DNA of 64,000 bases from Symsagittifera roscoffensis (GCF_963678635.1 NC_087062.1:52028473-52092472); one strand, 5' to 3'. Positions 10,621 through 22,449 are shown, counted from the first letter of the stretch. The notes: generated from the sequence alone by a model not told the origin. A program made the numbers and translations.

Positions 10621-13600
10621 TGTGCCATTCTGCCGGATGACACAGCACAACCTTCCCGCGACAGAAAAAAGAGTGACTAAAGGCCTTATGAACAGAAAAG
10701 TGTTGCGACGGAGGGTCAGAATGTTCTAGAATTTTTATTTTTAAAATTTCGATCGGAAGAAGAACATTTCTGAGAAATAGAAAAAAGACGGCCATTTTGA
10801 ATGAAAAGACGAAAATCAGAACCACGATATAGATTGTGAAGAACAGTTGTGTCAGAGACAGAAAAACACGGAGCCTCTTATCGTGGCAAGAACACACGAT
10901 AAGGACCTTAGCGACAGATATTTGTGGAGACGGAGGCTTCAGTGGGGGGAAGAAAAATACCACGGAACCCTCCAGGGACACGAAATATAAGAGATAAGAG
11001 TGTTATCTCAAGAAAATCACGGGAGCGGAGGCTTGGTCCCCCAGAGACTGTCTATGTGAAGGGACTGTATAAACTAACCTTAACAGCTGCTGTAATGTCC
11101 TAGATCTTAATTAAACACCGTTATTATTTAATATTTCAGAGCATGAGTAGATAGAAAAAGGAAAGGGTCAATCCATCTCCAATGGATTTAATATAAAACT
11201 GTCACACAAAAACATATAGAAATAGGTGGTTCGAGCCGTGTTTTTAATGACAATCACGTAGTCTGAGGATCCGAGACTCAGCTATGTGGTTGTGTTCGCA
11301 TGCAAACGAAAGCTGATCAAAAGTCGTTTGACTGATGGCCTAAAAATGGTAACTTTTTACTTTGCCCTAAACAGACCAGAAAATCAACTGGCAAGGTCGA
11401 GACGGTGAAAAACGAGTAGAATTAAGGTAACTGACGCCTGCCAGTCGTTGATAGGTACTTTTTCTACGCTCCGTCGCTGTGTGATATTTGGGCGAATGTT
11501 ACAGGTCTTTTCAACATCGGGTCGACAAAAACGTTACTGTTCTCCGGCTTCGACCAGAACGCTCAAAATAACTTATGTGCCATTCTGCCACATTGACACA
11601 GCGCAACCTTCCGGCGAAACACGAAAAAACGATTAAAAGCCTCAACGACGAAAAGTGCTGCGAACGAGGGTAGAAATATTCTGGAAGTTTCAATTTGTCA
11701 AAATTTCGATTGTCGAACGAATATTTCTCAGAAACGCAAAAAACGGCCATTTTGACTGAAAAAGGTGAAAAAGTCAGAACAACAACAAATATAGTGGAGA
11801 ACACTCGCACGTTAACACAGAAAAACTAAGCCTCTTATCGTGACAATCACGCACGATAAGACCCTTAGCAGAAGAAGATAGTGGGAAAGGAGGCTTCGGT
11901 GGGGAAGTGGTGGAGAGCAGTACCCTCCCGTGCCACGAATTGGGAGAGATAACGAAGTTATCTCGAGGAAAACACGGAGGCGGAGGCTTGGTCCCCCAGT
12001 GACTGACATATGGTAAAAGAATGTAGTAAACTAATTTTTTAGCTACTCTGATGCCAAAGAACTTTGATTTAACACCAGTATTGATTGATATTTTAGAATA
12101 TGAGTAGCTATGAAGAGGAAAGAGTCAATCCATCTCCAATGGATTTAATATAGAACTGTCACCAAAAACATATTAAAATAGGTTATTCGAGCCGTGTTTT
12201 TAATAGCAATCACGTAGTCTGAGGATCCGAAACTCAGCTATGTGGTTGTGTTCGCATAAAAACGAAAGCTGATCAAAAGTCGTTTGACTGATCGCCTAAA
12301 AATAGTAACTTTTTACTTAGCCCTAAACAGACCAGAAAATCAACTGGCAAGGTCGAGACGGTGAAAAACGAGTAGAACTAAGGTAACTGACGCCTGCCAG
12401 TCGTTAATAGGTACTTTTTCTACGCTCCGTCACTGTGTAGTATTTGGGCGAAAGTTACATAGACGTTTTTATGGCTCTCCTGGGTGGGCCTGTTGAAGGC
12501 ATGAGACCATCATGATCAGCAAACGTTTCAGCGACGAACCCTCCGTTCCGGGCTTATTCCCGAGTTAGAGGCCTTAGTGACCTTTGTTGTACTAGGGGGA
12601 AGGTACGTACCCTCCGCCTAGTACTATTTAGCTTTTAAACTTATTTAACACCGAAAATTCCTGGGGCCGGAAGGTTAAGTGGGAAGTCAAGAGCCCGCTT
12701 GTCCCAAGGTCCCGGGACCAAAAACTATTAGAGAGAAAGCGTAAAACCAAACAAAAATATTGTATAACCAAGAAAAAGCCAAAAACAAAAATATTTGAAA
12801 ACAAAAAAAGTACAAAAAACAGTAAAAAATCCAAAAAGGACCGAAAAAAATAAAAAACATAAAGTGACAGTTTTTATGTTATTTCCGGACGAGATGATTT
12901 CATCAAAATCTTAAGAGGTGGGGAGCACGATTGGCGCGGTCCGATTGTACCCTCCATCGATCACGAATTTCCGAGTTAAGGGTCTTAACTCGGGTATTTT
13001 GGTGCAAAGGAGGGTAGAGTAATAATCATTAACGACTACTTATAGATTATTGTCCTTCTATATATTTTTTATCTCCTATTTAGACCTGAAAAACACCCAA
13101 TCTTAACGAAAATTACTGATTTTCGACCAAACTGCAGACCCCCAAAATTTTGGATATCCGAGCTTTCCCGAATAGTAAAAAGCTTTTATATAGGGAGTTG
13201 CTACGTAGTTCGATCCCCCTGACTAAAGAAACCGCGTGAGAAAAAACTCAGTAGAAGTCAGCGAAAACAAAAGTTTTCGATCAAAATTTTGATAATTTTC
13301 CGAATTTTGTCAATTTGTTTTGGGAATCAAGTTTTTGAGTTTTTAGAGTTAGAGCAATAAAAATTTTTGCGTTAGGAGCGTGCTAGAAAAACGTGCTCGG
13401 TTAGTAGAGAAATTTTTGAGTAACCCTCCGATTAGCACCGTGGATAGAGCTAACGACTTAGAGATTGGAAAAGGAAGGAATCGGAGGGTCCAAATTTGAT
13501 AGTTATTGGCCAAATTTTTGTCTCCAAACCAATTTTGGTCCAGTTTTTTGCATTGTTCCAGTGCCGTACGGGGCTACTACGCTCGTTTCAATTATTTTTA

Positions 13601-15910
13601 GGCACTTTCAACAGGAATTGCGGAAAAAGTTTTTCAGAACCTATATAGGTGGTGAAAAAAAGCCATTTTGACAAACGCGTTTTTGGCCATTTCTCAAAGA
13701 CTAGTCAACCGATCGGGATAGTTTTGGTACCATAAGTCGACGTTTTTGACCACTTTTTCAGACCGCAACCGTTTTTGGGTTGATAATCTCGGAAAAGTAA
13801 TATTTTTTAGAATTTGTTGGTTCGGAGGGTCCAAATTTTAGGGAACCATCCGGGCGGCAGAAAGTTTTGTAAGATCAGCTTTTTATTCTACTGGGAAGGT
13901 TGACCGTGTCAGCCAACCTGGTTTTAAGTCCGTAACACCGCATTCGGAGGCTTTGTCGCGGTAAAATAACCCTTTTTCTTGATTTTTGGGGAACCCTCCG
14001 AAGTAACCCTCCGGAGTCAGCTAAGCTCCTTAGCAACCCTCCTTAGTAGAAATTTTCCACGAGACCCTCCGAAGAAGTTAGAACGACCCCCCACGGAGAA
14101 TTTAGCTGGTGTTGACACCTCCTGAGACTAGACGGAGACCCTTACAAGTGATATTCAAAGAATTTGAAAATTTGAAGGAACCCTCCGAAGTAACCCTCCG
14201 AAGCGTATTTAACCCCTTATTGACCCTCCTTAGTGATTTTGGGGGGACCCTCCGAAGTAACTTGGTTGATTAAGGTACCCTCCGAATTAACCCTCCATGG
14301 TAAACTAAGTGTCTTAACAACCCTCCGGAGTAACCCTACGGAGTGACTTAAGTCTCTTAGCAACCCTCCTTATTGAAAAATTAGGGGTATCTTCTGGGGC
14401 TATTTGAGCAACTAGAATATCCATTTAGAGTCAGAATAAGAGGTCAACTACCAACGGGCGTGCATATTAAGATCTCAGGAGCCCATTTGACCCGGAGATT
14501 CGTGATCAACTTTGAATTCTAGATGGGGTCTGTTAGAGGTACCCGAACAAAAATTTTTTTTGATTGTGATTTTGGTAGTGTGGTTGCCTTGAGCTACTTA
14601 ATAGGAAAGCTCGGGCAATCCGGGAACACATAAAAGAAGACCTCGGTGAGTGTATTAGGCCGATACACACTCACTTGAGAAGAAAAGTTGTTCCCTGCTC
14701 TCGTGCACTTGGAGCGTTCCGGGTGTGGGGGAGCTTTTTCATAGACTTTAGAAATTTTTCGATCAGAGGTTGCCTTGAGCTACTTAGTAGGACAGCTCGG
14801 GCAATCGCAGGAAACCTAAAAGAAGACCTCGGCGGGTGTATTAGGCAAATACCCCTTCACTTGAGAGGGCTGTGTCCTGAGCTTCGTTCTTTTGGAGCGT
14901 TCCGATTGAGGGAAGTCTTTTTCTTTAAGACTAAGTTTTATTGATCTGTTTCTGAATCATCACTGTCTTTTTACAAAAAATTGTTTAATTTTAACAAAGC
15001 AGTGATTTGATAAGATTGTGGCGGTAAATTGATACTGACGAAAGGTCACTGTCACCTGTAGGAAATTCTTATCTGATTATCAATTGTGTTTTGTGTATCG
15101 ACAATATCTTGTGAAAATTTTGTTATACTGTTATACTATACAGCGGGGTGGAGTTAGCATTATATCAATACTGAGTAGGCCCGGTGTGTAACTTTAGCTG
15201 AGTCACTAATATTGTCATCGAGAAATCTAAGAGACATTTTTGATACTAACGGAATCGAGCAGGCAGCGTTCGGTAAATAACTTGGACTTGTACATCGCCA
15301 TCAAATTGTGCGAATATTGTTACTTATTACAAAGTATGCAGCGTAGAGACTCATTAGGATCGACTACTAAGATTCCCAGGCTGAGCAAGGGAAGCACGCG
15401 AAAATTTAAAACTAGGCGTAGCCAATCTTCGTTTAGCAGCGCTTCTGACGTTTTTGCTGACAACGAATCGACTATAGGTCAAGCTGATTTTTCAGTGAGC
15501 GAAATGAAACTAAGAAGCGAGAAGAACCTCGATGGCGACCAAGGGCGGAGCGCCGAGGCCGGACCGGCGAGCGAAGCGCTTGCGGACCCCTAAGACGAAG
15601 GGGAACGATCGCTTATTCGACCCGACTTTGAGCCGAGCGAGGACCTTGAACGGGAGGAAGTCGAGAGGACGGAGGAGGCCTCGGAGCGTTCCGAGGTCGA
15701 GCCGCGAGAGGAAGTGTTATTCAGAGGAATGTCCAAATCGGAGACTAAGAGTCACAAGTGGAGAAAAGAACTTTCACATCCAGCTAGTACCCACTCATCT
15801 CTGGCCAAGCAGAGCAAGAACGCGTTGATGTCGAGTATAAGCCCCGGTGAAGAACAAACGGGTTCGAAGGTCAAGAAAAGCTGGAAGTCTTTGTACGATG
15901 AGCGCATGGC
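10621..15910 (+). repeat. 5,290-bp direct repeat, copy 2
   Basis: Copy of 3536-8825 with the same internal order: subrepeats 10621-12471, plain leader 12472-13989, minisatellite 13990-14385, hairpin module 14584-14860, gag from 15240. Differences are single substitutions, such as ATTCTGCCACATTGACACAG followed by CGCAACC here against CGCAAAC in copy 1, and CACTTGAG preceded by CCCCTT here against CCCACT. Near-identity means the duplication is recent, gene-converted, or an assembly duplication of one locus with an alternative right half. Confidence 0.9.
14584..14860 (+). ncRNA. Tandem two-hairpin module, copy 2
   Basis: Counterpart of 7499-7775. Hairpin a stems are unchanged. In the second b hairpin the right arm reads ATACCCCTTCAC instead of ATACCCACTCAC, which weakens the outer pairs, so this copy may be drifting. 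Confidence 0.5.
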
Positions 15911-16628
15911 GTCACTACGAACTGAAGGTCTGTCTTCCAGTTATGACCATCCGGAGATAACCCATCCGGATGTGAACTTCACGCCGTGCCCAAGGAACGA
16001 CATGAGCAGGAAGGCGTCGTCCGCCTCGCCGACCAGGCCGATGTCAGATGGGATAACTACGGGAGCGTCCTCAACGTTCGACAGGTTGATTATGTCGATG
16101 GGCAAGCAAAAGGGCGGCGCGTCATCAGGTACCATACTGCAACCGCAGTTGACCTCATCTTCTCTGGAGCTAAACCCGACATTGGGGGCAGCTGGCGATA
16201 TAAGTGACATGTTTGCTGGCGTAATGACTGGTCTGGATGAACTGAGACGGGACATGACTAAAAGAATAGATCAAGTTGACGAGAGAGCTCACCAGGGTCG
16301 AGAGAATTTGCGAGATGAACTGACGCACGTGAAGTCGCAGCAGGCAAGAGTCGATCAGGCTCAAATGATTCGCAACACCGATCAATGCCTGGCGGAGAGC
16401 TTGGCACAGGCAAACAAGGAGTCAGAGGAAAGAGAGGCTAGGATGAGAAGAGAGATCGAGCGATTGTTGAACGATCATGACAATACCTATGCCCATACGA
16501 TGACTAGCCTGGAAAAAAGGTTAGATGCCAAATCTGACCTGATGATGCGGAAGCTTGACGAAATCTTAAACGGAAGTAGTCGGGAGGGAGCGTTCCAACC
16601 CAAGGGAGCGCTCACGCCAGGCAAATGA
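15240..16628 (+). pseudogene. gag: gag-like protein with coiled coil (array copy 2)
   Basis: Same frame as copy 1, with the same in-frame TAA at 15591-15593; after it the frame is open for over 340 codons to TGA 16626-16628. Order: basic Ser-rich start, acidic stretch, Ser/Thr/Pro-rich linker (after LYDERMASLRTEG), then a long coiled coil from about 16200 to 16570 (ELRRDMTKRIDQVDERA, EEREARMRREIERLLND, TMTSLEKRLDAKSD). Such N-terminal coiled coils occur in retroelement Gag proteins and drive assembly. The stop overlaps the ATG of the next frame as ATGA. The shared TAA shows that both copies descend from an already mutated parent, or that the stop is tolerated. Confidence 0.6.
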
Positions 16629-17043
16629 TGGAGATGGAGCAGGCAACTATGCTGGGGCCCAGCAAAATTCGAGAGCGAATTACGAATCTAGGAATAGGCA
16701 GCGGCCCAGGGCAGCCCCATCGAGTCCAGGTTGAGAACCCGGTCGCGCCGGAGACGGATGCCACCCCGGAGACAAGATTGCCTAATGTGCCACAAGTAAG
16801 ATCGGTCTCAGATCTGACTACGGTCTCACAGGACACGACGATGTATGCTTCGATGTTTGAGCCTCTGAACTGATCTCGTCGAGACATTCATCACCAAGCT
16901 CTCGAAGTCAACCGAGAGAGGAGAGAGGTCAAGAAGGACACCGGAAAAGCCGATATCATACAAAGACGAGTCAGACGGCTGCATTGATACTTGGATAGAG
17001 GTGATGAAGTTTTGTAAATTTTTGTTGGAAAGCCCTTATACCC
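16625..17043 (+). pseudogene. gag: gag continuation: proline-rich linker and start of capsid-like domain
   Basis: ATG 16625 opens 82 codons (PETDATPETRLPNVPQ) to TGA 16871-16873. One frame over, TDLVETFITKLSK and then KPISYKDESDGCIDTWIEVM continue the same protein to about 17030. The latter segment, with its Trp and acidic loop, resembles the beginning of a Ty3/gypsy-type Gag capsid. The coding sense then stops abruptly, with no pol after it, so the element is truncated or rearranged here. One single-base frameshift near 16868 accounts for the frame change. Confidence 0.5.
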
Positions 17044-17304
17044 CTACCAAATGGTAATAACGATTGAATAAGGCAATTTTACGCTACTTTGGCAAAAAGA
17101 GTGCGCTGAGGGAACCCAGAGAAAGATAGTCGAGTCAAAACCAGGCTAATTATAAGACCCATCACAAGTAAGGGAGAATTGTCAAATAAGCAGCTAAGCT
17201 TCAATCCGGAAGGGTCTGGGACCGGTATATACCCTTCCTAGTTAGTTTATTTAGCATAACAGTCTCGGAGACCGTATCAGGAAGAGTCTTTTCAAACAAC
17301 TCGC
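17044..17304. other. Junction sequence after truncated gag
   Basis: Short non-coding stretch between the broken capsid and the minisatellite. TCCGGAAGGGTC at about 17205 already shows the word that is amplified further on. Nothing else is supported. Confidence 0.4.
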
Positions 17305-17625
17305 AAAAGGCTATTTTTGCCAGTCCGGAGGGGTTCCAATTCGGAGAGGTCTTATTTTGCAATCCGGAAGGGTCCTATATTTGCGAATCCGGAAGGGTCC
17401 CAATTTTGCTTTCCCGAAGGGTCCTACTTTTGCAAATCCGGAAGGGTGCTATTTTACCAATCCGGAAGGGTCCTATTTTCCCAATCGGAGGGGTCCCGAT
17501 TCGAGGGGTCCCAATTTTACCAATCCGGAAGGGTCCTGTTTTTGCCAATCTGGAAGGGCCTTATTTTGCCAATCCGGAAGGGTCCTAATTTTGCCAGTCC
17601 CGAAGGGTCCTGTTTTGCTAACCTC
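17305..17625 (+). repeat. ~23-bp minisatellite, ATCCGGAAGGGTCCTATTTT
   Basis: About a dozen tandem units of 22-26 bp of the form CCAATCCGGAAGGGTCC(T/C)(A)ATTTTG. Unit variants include CCCGAAGGGT and ATCGGAGGGGTCC. Three frames stay open because unit length is often not a multiple of three and stops are absent; their Ser-Gly-Arg and Asn-Pro-Glu-Gly-Ser peptides reflect the repeat and are not a gene. The core word is related to the GGAGGGTCC words of the 5.3-kb leader, so it probably arose by local amplification of it. Confidence 0.85.
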
Positions 17626-17629
17626 ATTT

Positions 17630-18974
17630 TCCGTCGAAATGTACTTCCAGGCGAATGTTACATATGAGTTTTTATGGCGCTCTTGGGTGTTATTTTTTTT
17701 GACATCATGACTGGTAGAACCGTGAGCGAGCACTCCGCGCCGGGGCAGATGCTCTAAATGAGGCCCTTTGCACAGGCGCGGAAAGGTAGTTCGGAACGCG
17801 GAAGCCTTCCGTGTTCCCGGATTTAGTTTTTTAACCTATTTAAGACCGAAAATTCAGGTATCGTGAAGGCGGGGTGGGGGGGATCGTTTCCCTGAGCGGT
17901 ATATGACCAAAACTATTCAAAGATATATAAGAAACCAAAGAAAAAGTAGCATAATACCTAAAAAAAAACCAAAAACATAAAAAATAACAGAAAAAAAAAC
18001 AAAAAAAATAAAATCTGTGTAAAACATCCTCCAGACGAGATGTGATCCCGACCCTCCCGTTTGTTGTTGTTAGATATAAGGTTGTTAGAGGCTTTAATAT
18101 CAAACAGGATCGTTACGATCAAAATTGTGCCCGTTTTCTAATGCTTGTACTGTAGGGTTGTTTGAGTATTTAAGCACGTTAATGCTAATTTGCGCTCAAA
18201 AAGGAAGGGTCTTGGGGAAGAGAGCGGAAGACTGATCCGGCAAGCAGTGCAAGGAGGCAGCAGGAAGTGTCTCAAGGACAACAACAAAAAACTGTTGGGT
18301 AACGTTAACAAGTTTTGTATCCCTTTTGGTACAGAAATTAAGATAACAATCTGGAGGGCTCGACAGTGACTGCACTGTAGTGACCTCCACCGAGTTGCGA
18401 ATTTCCGAGTTAAGCACCTCGATTCGGTATTGAACAAAACCAGAGGGGTATAATATCATTAGTATTATTATTGTATACTGCGTGTTTTAGTACTCGTATA
18501 TCGTTTTTCAATAAAAAACATAACAAACGGACCGGTTTTTAGGGTCAAAATAGTGATATTTTGATCACCCCAAAAATCGCGATTTTTGAGAAATCGATAT
18601 TTTTGAAATAGAAAAAGCGCCAAATTAGTGTAATTACATTGTAACGGCACCAACATAACTAGTGGAACCGGCTAAATTTAGTTCAGACGTGTTTGGAATT
18701 AATAAGGTGTCGAAATCCGAAATATTCTGATTTTCAAAAAACGAAACGCTACGAAATGAAAATTTTTGTTCAAAAATTTTGAGATAGGGCAAAAAAAATT
18801 CTTGTTCAGACAACATACACTAGTGAATCGACAGGTTCTGAAACCCGTTACCAATAACCTTCCTGGCTCGTGAAATCGACCTTAACGTGTTTGATTTAGT
18901 GGCTTCATCAATCCGGAGGGTCCAAATAGCATAGTTTTTGACAAGTTTTTTCAACTGGAACGTTTTAGATTTTT
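17630..18974 (+). repeat. Diverged third copy of the array leader (partial)
   Basis: Order and anchor words follow 5350-6450: GCGAATGTTACAT then TTTTTATGGC(G/T)CTC (17650-17690), CCGAAAATTC (17848), an A-rich block (17930-18010), GACGAGATG (18033), AATTTCCGAGTTAAG (18397) and TCCGGAGGGTCCAAAT (18912). Identity is far lower than between copies 1 and 2. Cut on the right by the assembly gap. Non-coding. Confidence 0.65.
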
Positions 18975-19174
18975 NNNNNNNNNNNNNNNNNNNNNNNNNN
19001 NNNNNNNNNNNNNNNNNNNNNNNNNNNNNNNNNNNNNNNNNNNNNNNNNNNNNNNNNNNNNNNNNNNNNNNNNNNNNNNNNNNNNNNNNNNNNNNNNNNN
19101 NNNNNNNNNNNNNNNNNNNNNNNNNNNNNNNNNNNNNNNNNNNNNNNNNNNNNNNNNNNNNNNNNNNNNNNNNN
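18975..19174. other. Assembly gap (200 N)
   Basis: Exactly 200 unknown bases, probably a placeholder gap. It lies inside the repeat array, where assembly is expected to fail, so the real distance and even order to the right are uncertain. Confidence 0.99.
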
Positions 19175-19819
19175 TTCCTTGAGGTCCATCAGGACCAAAT
19201 AAAAAAAGGCAGGTAGGTAATTTGTATGTCTTAAGTGGTAATAAACCAATGTTATAGAATGTTTGCTTTTTCGGCGCTTCATTTGAAGATCACACAGCTT
19301 TGCAGCGTTAGAATGGACTTTTTTTCGTAGCGACCACTGTCTTCACCATTGTGCCATTGTTGAAAGAGTTGACACAAGTTCCGAAAGTGATTCATCGACG
19401 CCGATGCAGTTCTACAGAACTTTCCTGAAGAGCAATACTGATCATTTTAGTCGCTCAAAGCAGGTGCTTCATAGTCAACAGAACATTCGTAAACTCTGGC
19501 CGCATCATGTCAGCCAGATAAGCACAGTAGTGCACAGCTTTCCCCAGGCCACTCGCTGATGTTTCTTAGTGTAGCTTCAATGGAAGGCTTAAGCTGAATA
19601 AAACTTAGAAGAGCTTTGTGTCGTTCAACCAATCGGTTGTCAGACATCTTTAGGGTTGCAGTATGATTTGCTTCGGGCTACAATGTAAGTTCTAAGGCCT
19701 GCTCTTTATCGTTGAGTCATAAAATCAGTCCAATTTCAAGGCCTCAAAATAGGGCGCCTTTTCACAGACTAATTTTTTTTTCATATCAAGATGAAAGACA
19801 GCACCAGCGAAACCGCATT
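19175..19819. other. Non-coding, no feature seen
   Basis: Moderately AT-rich DNA without convincing ORFs or repeats; no RNA gene recognised. Confidence 0.4.
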
Positions 19820-20391
19820 TTGAAAAGTTAAATTTGAAAAGTTAAATAGGTAAATTGTCCATAGGGTATCCTTTACTATTTGTTAAAATTCCTGAGAGGG
19901 GGCGTCCGGGCTAAGCCCTCCTAAATCAGTCCTTGATTTGAATTCTTATTTTTTGTTTTCCCTTCAATTTTCGCGTTGATATTGAGCCTATACTACCATT
20001 ATCTAATCGTTACAGAAAAGCACACCGGTCGAGGTCGTGATTTCATTGTTTTAACTTGAGGATCATATCTTTTTTTTCAGAACCGTTTAAGCCAAGTAGA
20101 TTTTGGTTGAAAAGTTAATTTTGAAAAGTTAAATAGGTAAACTGTCCATAGGGTATCCTTTACTATTTGTTAAAGTTCCTGAGAGGGGTGTCCGTGCTAA
20201 GCCCTCCTAAATCAGTCCTTGAATTGAATGCTTATTTTTTTGTTTTTCCTTCAATTTTTGCGTTGATATTGAGCCTATACCACCATTATCTAATCGTTAC
20301 AGAAAAGCACACCGGTCGAGGTCGTGATTTCATTGTTTTATCTTGAGGACCATATCTTTTTTTTTCAGAACCGCTAAAATCAAGTAGATTT
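19820..20391 (+). repeat. ~287-bp tandem duplication
   Basis: Two head-to-tail units (about 19820-20105 and 20106-20391) share TTGAAAAGTTAAATAGGTAA, ATAGGGTATCCTTTACTATT, GCTAAGCCCTCCTAAATCAG and CACACCGGTCGAGGTCGTGA. They differ by substitutions and short indels. Non-coding; a fragment of a TE or an old local duplication. Confidence 0.85.
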
Positions 20392-20786
20392 TACGCTGAC
20401 CGCAGGGACTAAGTTTAGATAGGTCAAAGTAGGAGCCGAGAGATTTCATGATGGCTTTGCTGATACAAATTTTGATGTTTAATTGTGGAGACTAGGAAGA
20501 TCAAACGCAGCTTTGAAAAATTTCAACCAGCACAAGCAAAAAATTTTTCGGAAAAGCGTAGTTTTGATGATTTTAAACTAAGAAATTATTCTTTCTGTTA
20601 ATAAACTATGCCAAAACTTGATGCTAGAATAATCTTATTTTTGATCAATCGTCTAAAAATGTCACTGAATAGTTTTAGCGAATAAACTCAAAAATATCCC
20701 CTGCTAGAGAATATGCAAATTAATTTGCAATAAGTTTTTTCACTTCAACTGATATTACGTTCATGAAATAATGTTTATTGTCCAAG
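20392..20786. other. Upstream intron or intergenic DNA
   Basis: AT-rich, no ORF. Probably the end of the intron before the host-gene exon, since that exon starts with a splice acceptor and not a start codon. Confidence 0.4.
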
Positions 20787-21163
20787 GGTCTAAGCTCTAC
20801 TACTCGGAGTTGCCCAACTCAGAGATCAAACGACCCATTGCCTTGAAACGACCAGCGATGAAATTCGGAGAGACAGAACTGAATAGACCGGAATATGCCA
20901 TGGACTCCTCACGTGTACCAAAACCCTCATTTCTAAACAAGGACCCAGTGCCTCCTTGGAGGGGTCCCGGCAGCTGGGGTGTACATTCCGGAGGCTATCC
21001 TCCCAGTGCCGCTGCATCCATGCCTTATCTTGATAGGCTAGGAGCGAATCCTAGCGCTTACAGGCCCGGGATGGGCGTGACAAGAGATCGGACCGGAAGA
21101 CCGTTGTCCTATGGAGATTTTGGCTACTATGGAATTGGGTCCGACCCAAACTTCGACGACGGA
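20787..21163 (+). CDS. Host gene, internal coding exon (possible muscle-type protein)
   Basis: Open, GC-richer coding segment in otherwise AT-rich DNA. A likely acceptor is TTTATTGTCCAAG|GG (phase 1), although an ATG at 20771 in the same frame cannot be excluded as a start. The donor is GACGGA|GTAAGT at 21163/21164, phase 0. The translation is rich in Pro, Gly, Tyr and Arg (KRPIALKRPAMKFGE, PPWRGPGSWGVHSGGYPP, RTGRPLSYGDFGYYGIG), with no catalytic motif, TM helix or repeat. The style (basic Pro/Tyr/Gly-rich, then a short charged C-terminal exon) reminded me of insect thick-filament proteins such as myofilin, but I could not verify this. The exon joins in frame to 22450-22779. Upstream exons are not seen and may lie in or beyond the gap. 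Confidence 0.7.
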
Positions 21164-22449
21164 GTAAGTGACAGCTTGACTAAAATATTGATGTGATTTG
21201 TCTTTTTTTAACAGATCTGAATACGCTTCAGAAAAAAGTGCTTTATATCTTTCTTTTTTTTTCACTTTCAAATATTTCGAATCGAAAAAGATCAAATAAA
21301 ACTAAGCATGTTTTTGCAGGCAAACCAGACTTTTTCCTGAATTTGGAACTTTTTCTTGTCATGCAGAAAATGGTATCAAGAAACTTGGGGTTTTGTAAGT
21401 TAAAACATTCGAATCGGTTGTGGCGCAACGGTAGTGATGGTGCCCAGCAATCAAATGATAGCGGGTTCAAATTGCAAGTGCGCTGCAATTTGCAAAGTGA
21501 ACTTATGTAAGATAGCCATAGCCTAGTTAAACTTAAATAATTAGCCTTCGGGTTGGGCCTTTGACTGGTTAACTAAAAAAAAAGAATCGAAATAGATCAA
21601 TTTAATTGAACTTGTTTTTAGGGCAATCCAGAGCTTTTCCAAAACAAACTTTGTCACCCTGTGCTGCCATACAGTATATATTATATCAATAATTATAATG
21701 TTTAGTGTCAAAAAATTATGAATCCAAGTAAATCAAATTCAATTGATAATGTTTTTGAGGGCAAACAGCTGATCATAATTTCAGAAGATTAATTTTTTGA
21801 AATAAAGAATAATTCATATATAAAAAAATTTTTATTTTAAATTTTCAGGAAAACATATATCTTTGTCATAAATTGGTTCTATTTACTTTGTTTTTACGGT
21901 AAATTAAATAGAACCTAAATACATGTAATTAATTCATTTTATGATCGTTCATAATGGCAGTAAATGACGAAAGTAATAGTATCGATATTGTTAAGAATCA
22001 AAGTAAGAAAATCAAGTAATTTAATGACTCTTTAAGATGGCAATGAATGATGAAATTAATGGTATCGATATTCTTAGAAATCAAATTACAAAAATAAATT
22101 CTCTTTTTTTCGGTATCATTATATCAGTTAACATGTCATTGTAGATGAATTTAAAAACTTTGAACAGTTTTGAGCTTTTGATGTTCTTCATTTTGAAAAA
22201 AAACTTAATGAACTTTGTGATGAGTTTTTTATTTGCTTTTGTGCCATCCAGCTGCTGCTGATATACTGCGAGTTCATAAAAGAAGTATAGCAATCGGCCA
22301 TGAAGCTCACATTGAGATCTATTTGAGCTTGATGCGAAGTATGTCCGCAAAATCTTTGTGGATATTAATTGAAGAAGAGCTAAAGCCGTCTTCTATGAAA
22401 ATTGTTATGTGTTTTTCACGTGGTCTCAACATATCAAAACTGTTTTCAG
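21164..22449 (+). other. Intron of host gene (phase 0)
   Basis: 1,286-bp GT-AG intron with a TGTTTTCAG acceptor. It contains a tRNA-derived SINE and three degenerate copies of a ~57-bp motif (GAATC-GAAA-AGATCAA … GTTTTT … GGCAA-CCAGA) at about 21284, 21584 and 21720. The rest is AT-rich. Confidence 0.7.
21411..21584 (+). mobile_element. tRNA-derived SINE
   Basis: Starts GGTTGTGGCGCAACGGTAGT, with an A-box-like TGGCGCAACGG, and has a B-box-like GGGTTCAAATTG about 40 bp on, at pol III internal-promoter spacing. After the tRNA-like head comes a body with AGCCTTCGGGTTGGGCC and an A tail (nine A). GAATCG occurs both at the left edge (21411-21416) and right after the A tail (21584-21589), a possible 6-bp target duplication. 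It does not fold as a complete tRNA by eye, so it is called a SINE and not a tRNA gene. Confidence 0.65.

Noticed and set aside
3536-15910. The 5.3-kb direct repeats as LTRs of one element
   Set aside because: The match ends inside gag, there is no TG…CA or target duplication at the edges, and a separate short LTR with polypurine tract and primer site lies between them.
17305-17625. CRISPR array
   Set aside because: Units of ~23 bp are contiguous without unique spacers, and the window is eukaryotic.
18938-19282. ORFs spanning the gap on both strands
   Set aside because: Open only because N was translated as unknown residues.
21411-21490. tRNA gene
   Set aside because: A and B boxes are present but a full cloverleaf with acceptor stem is not seen; the tail fits a SINE.
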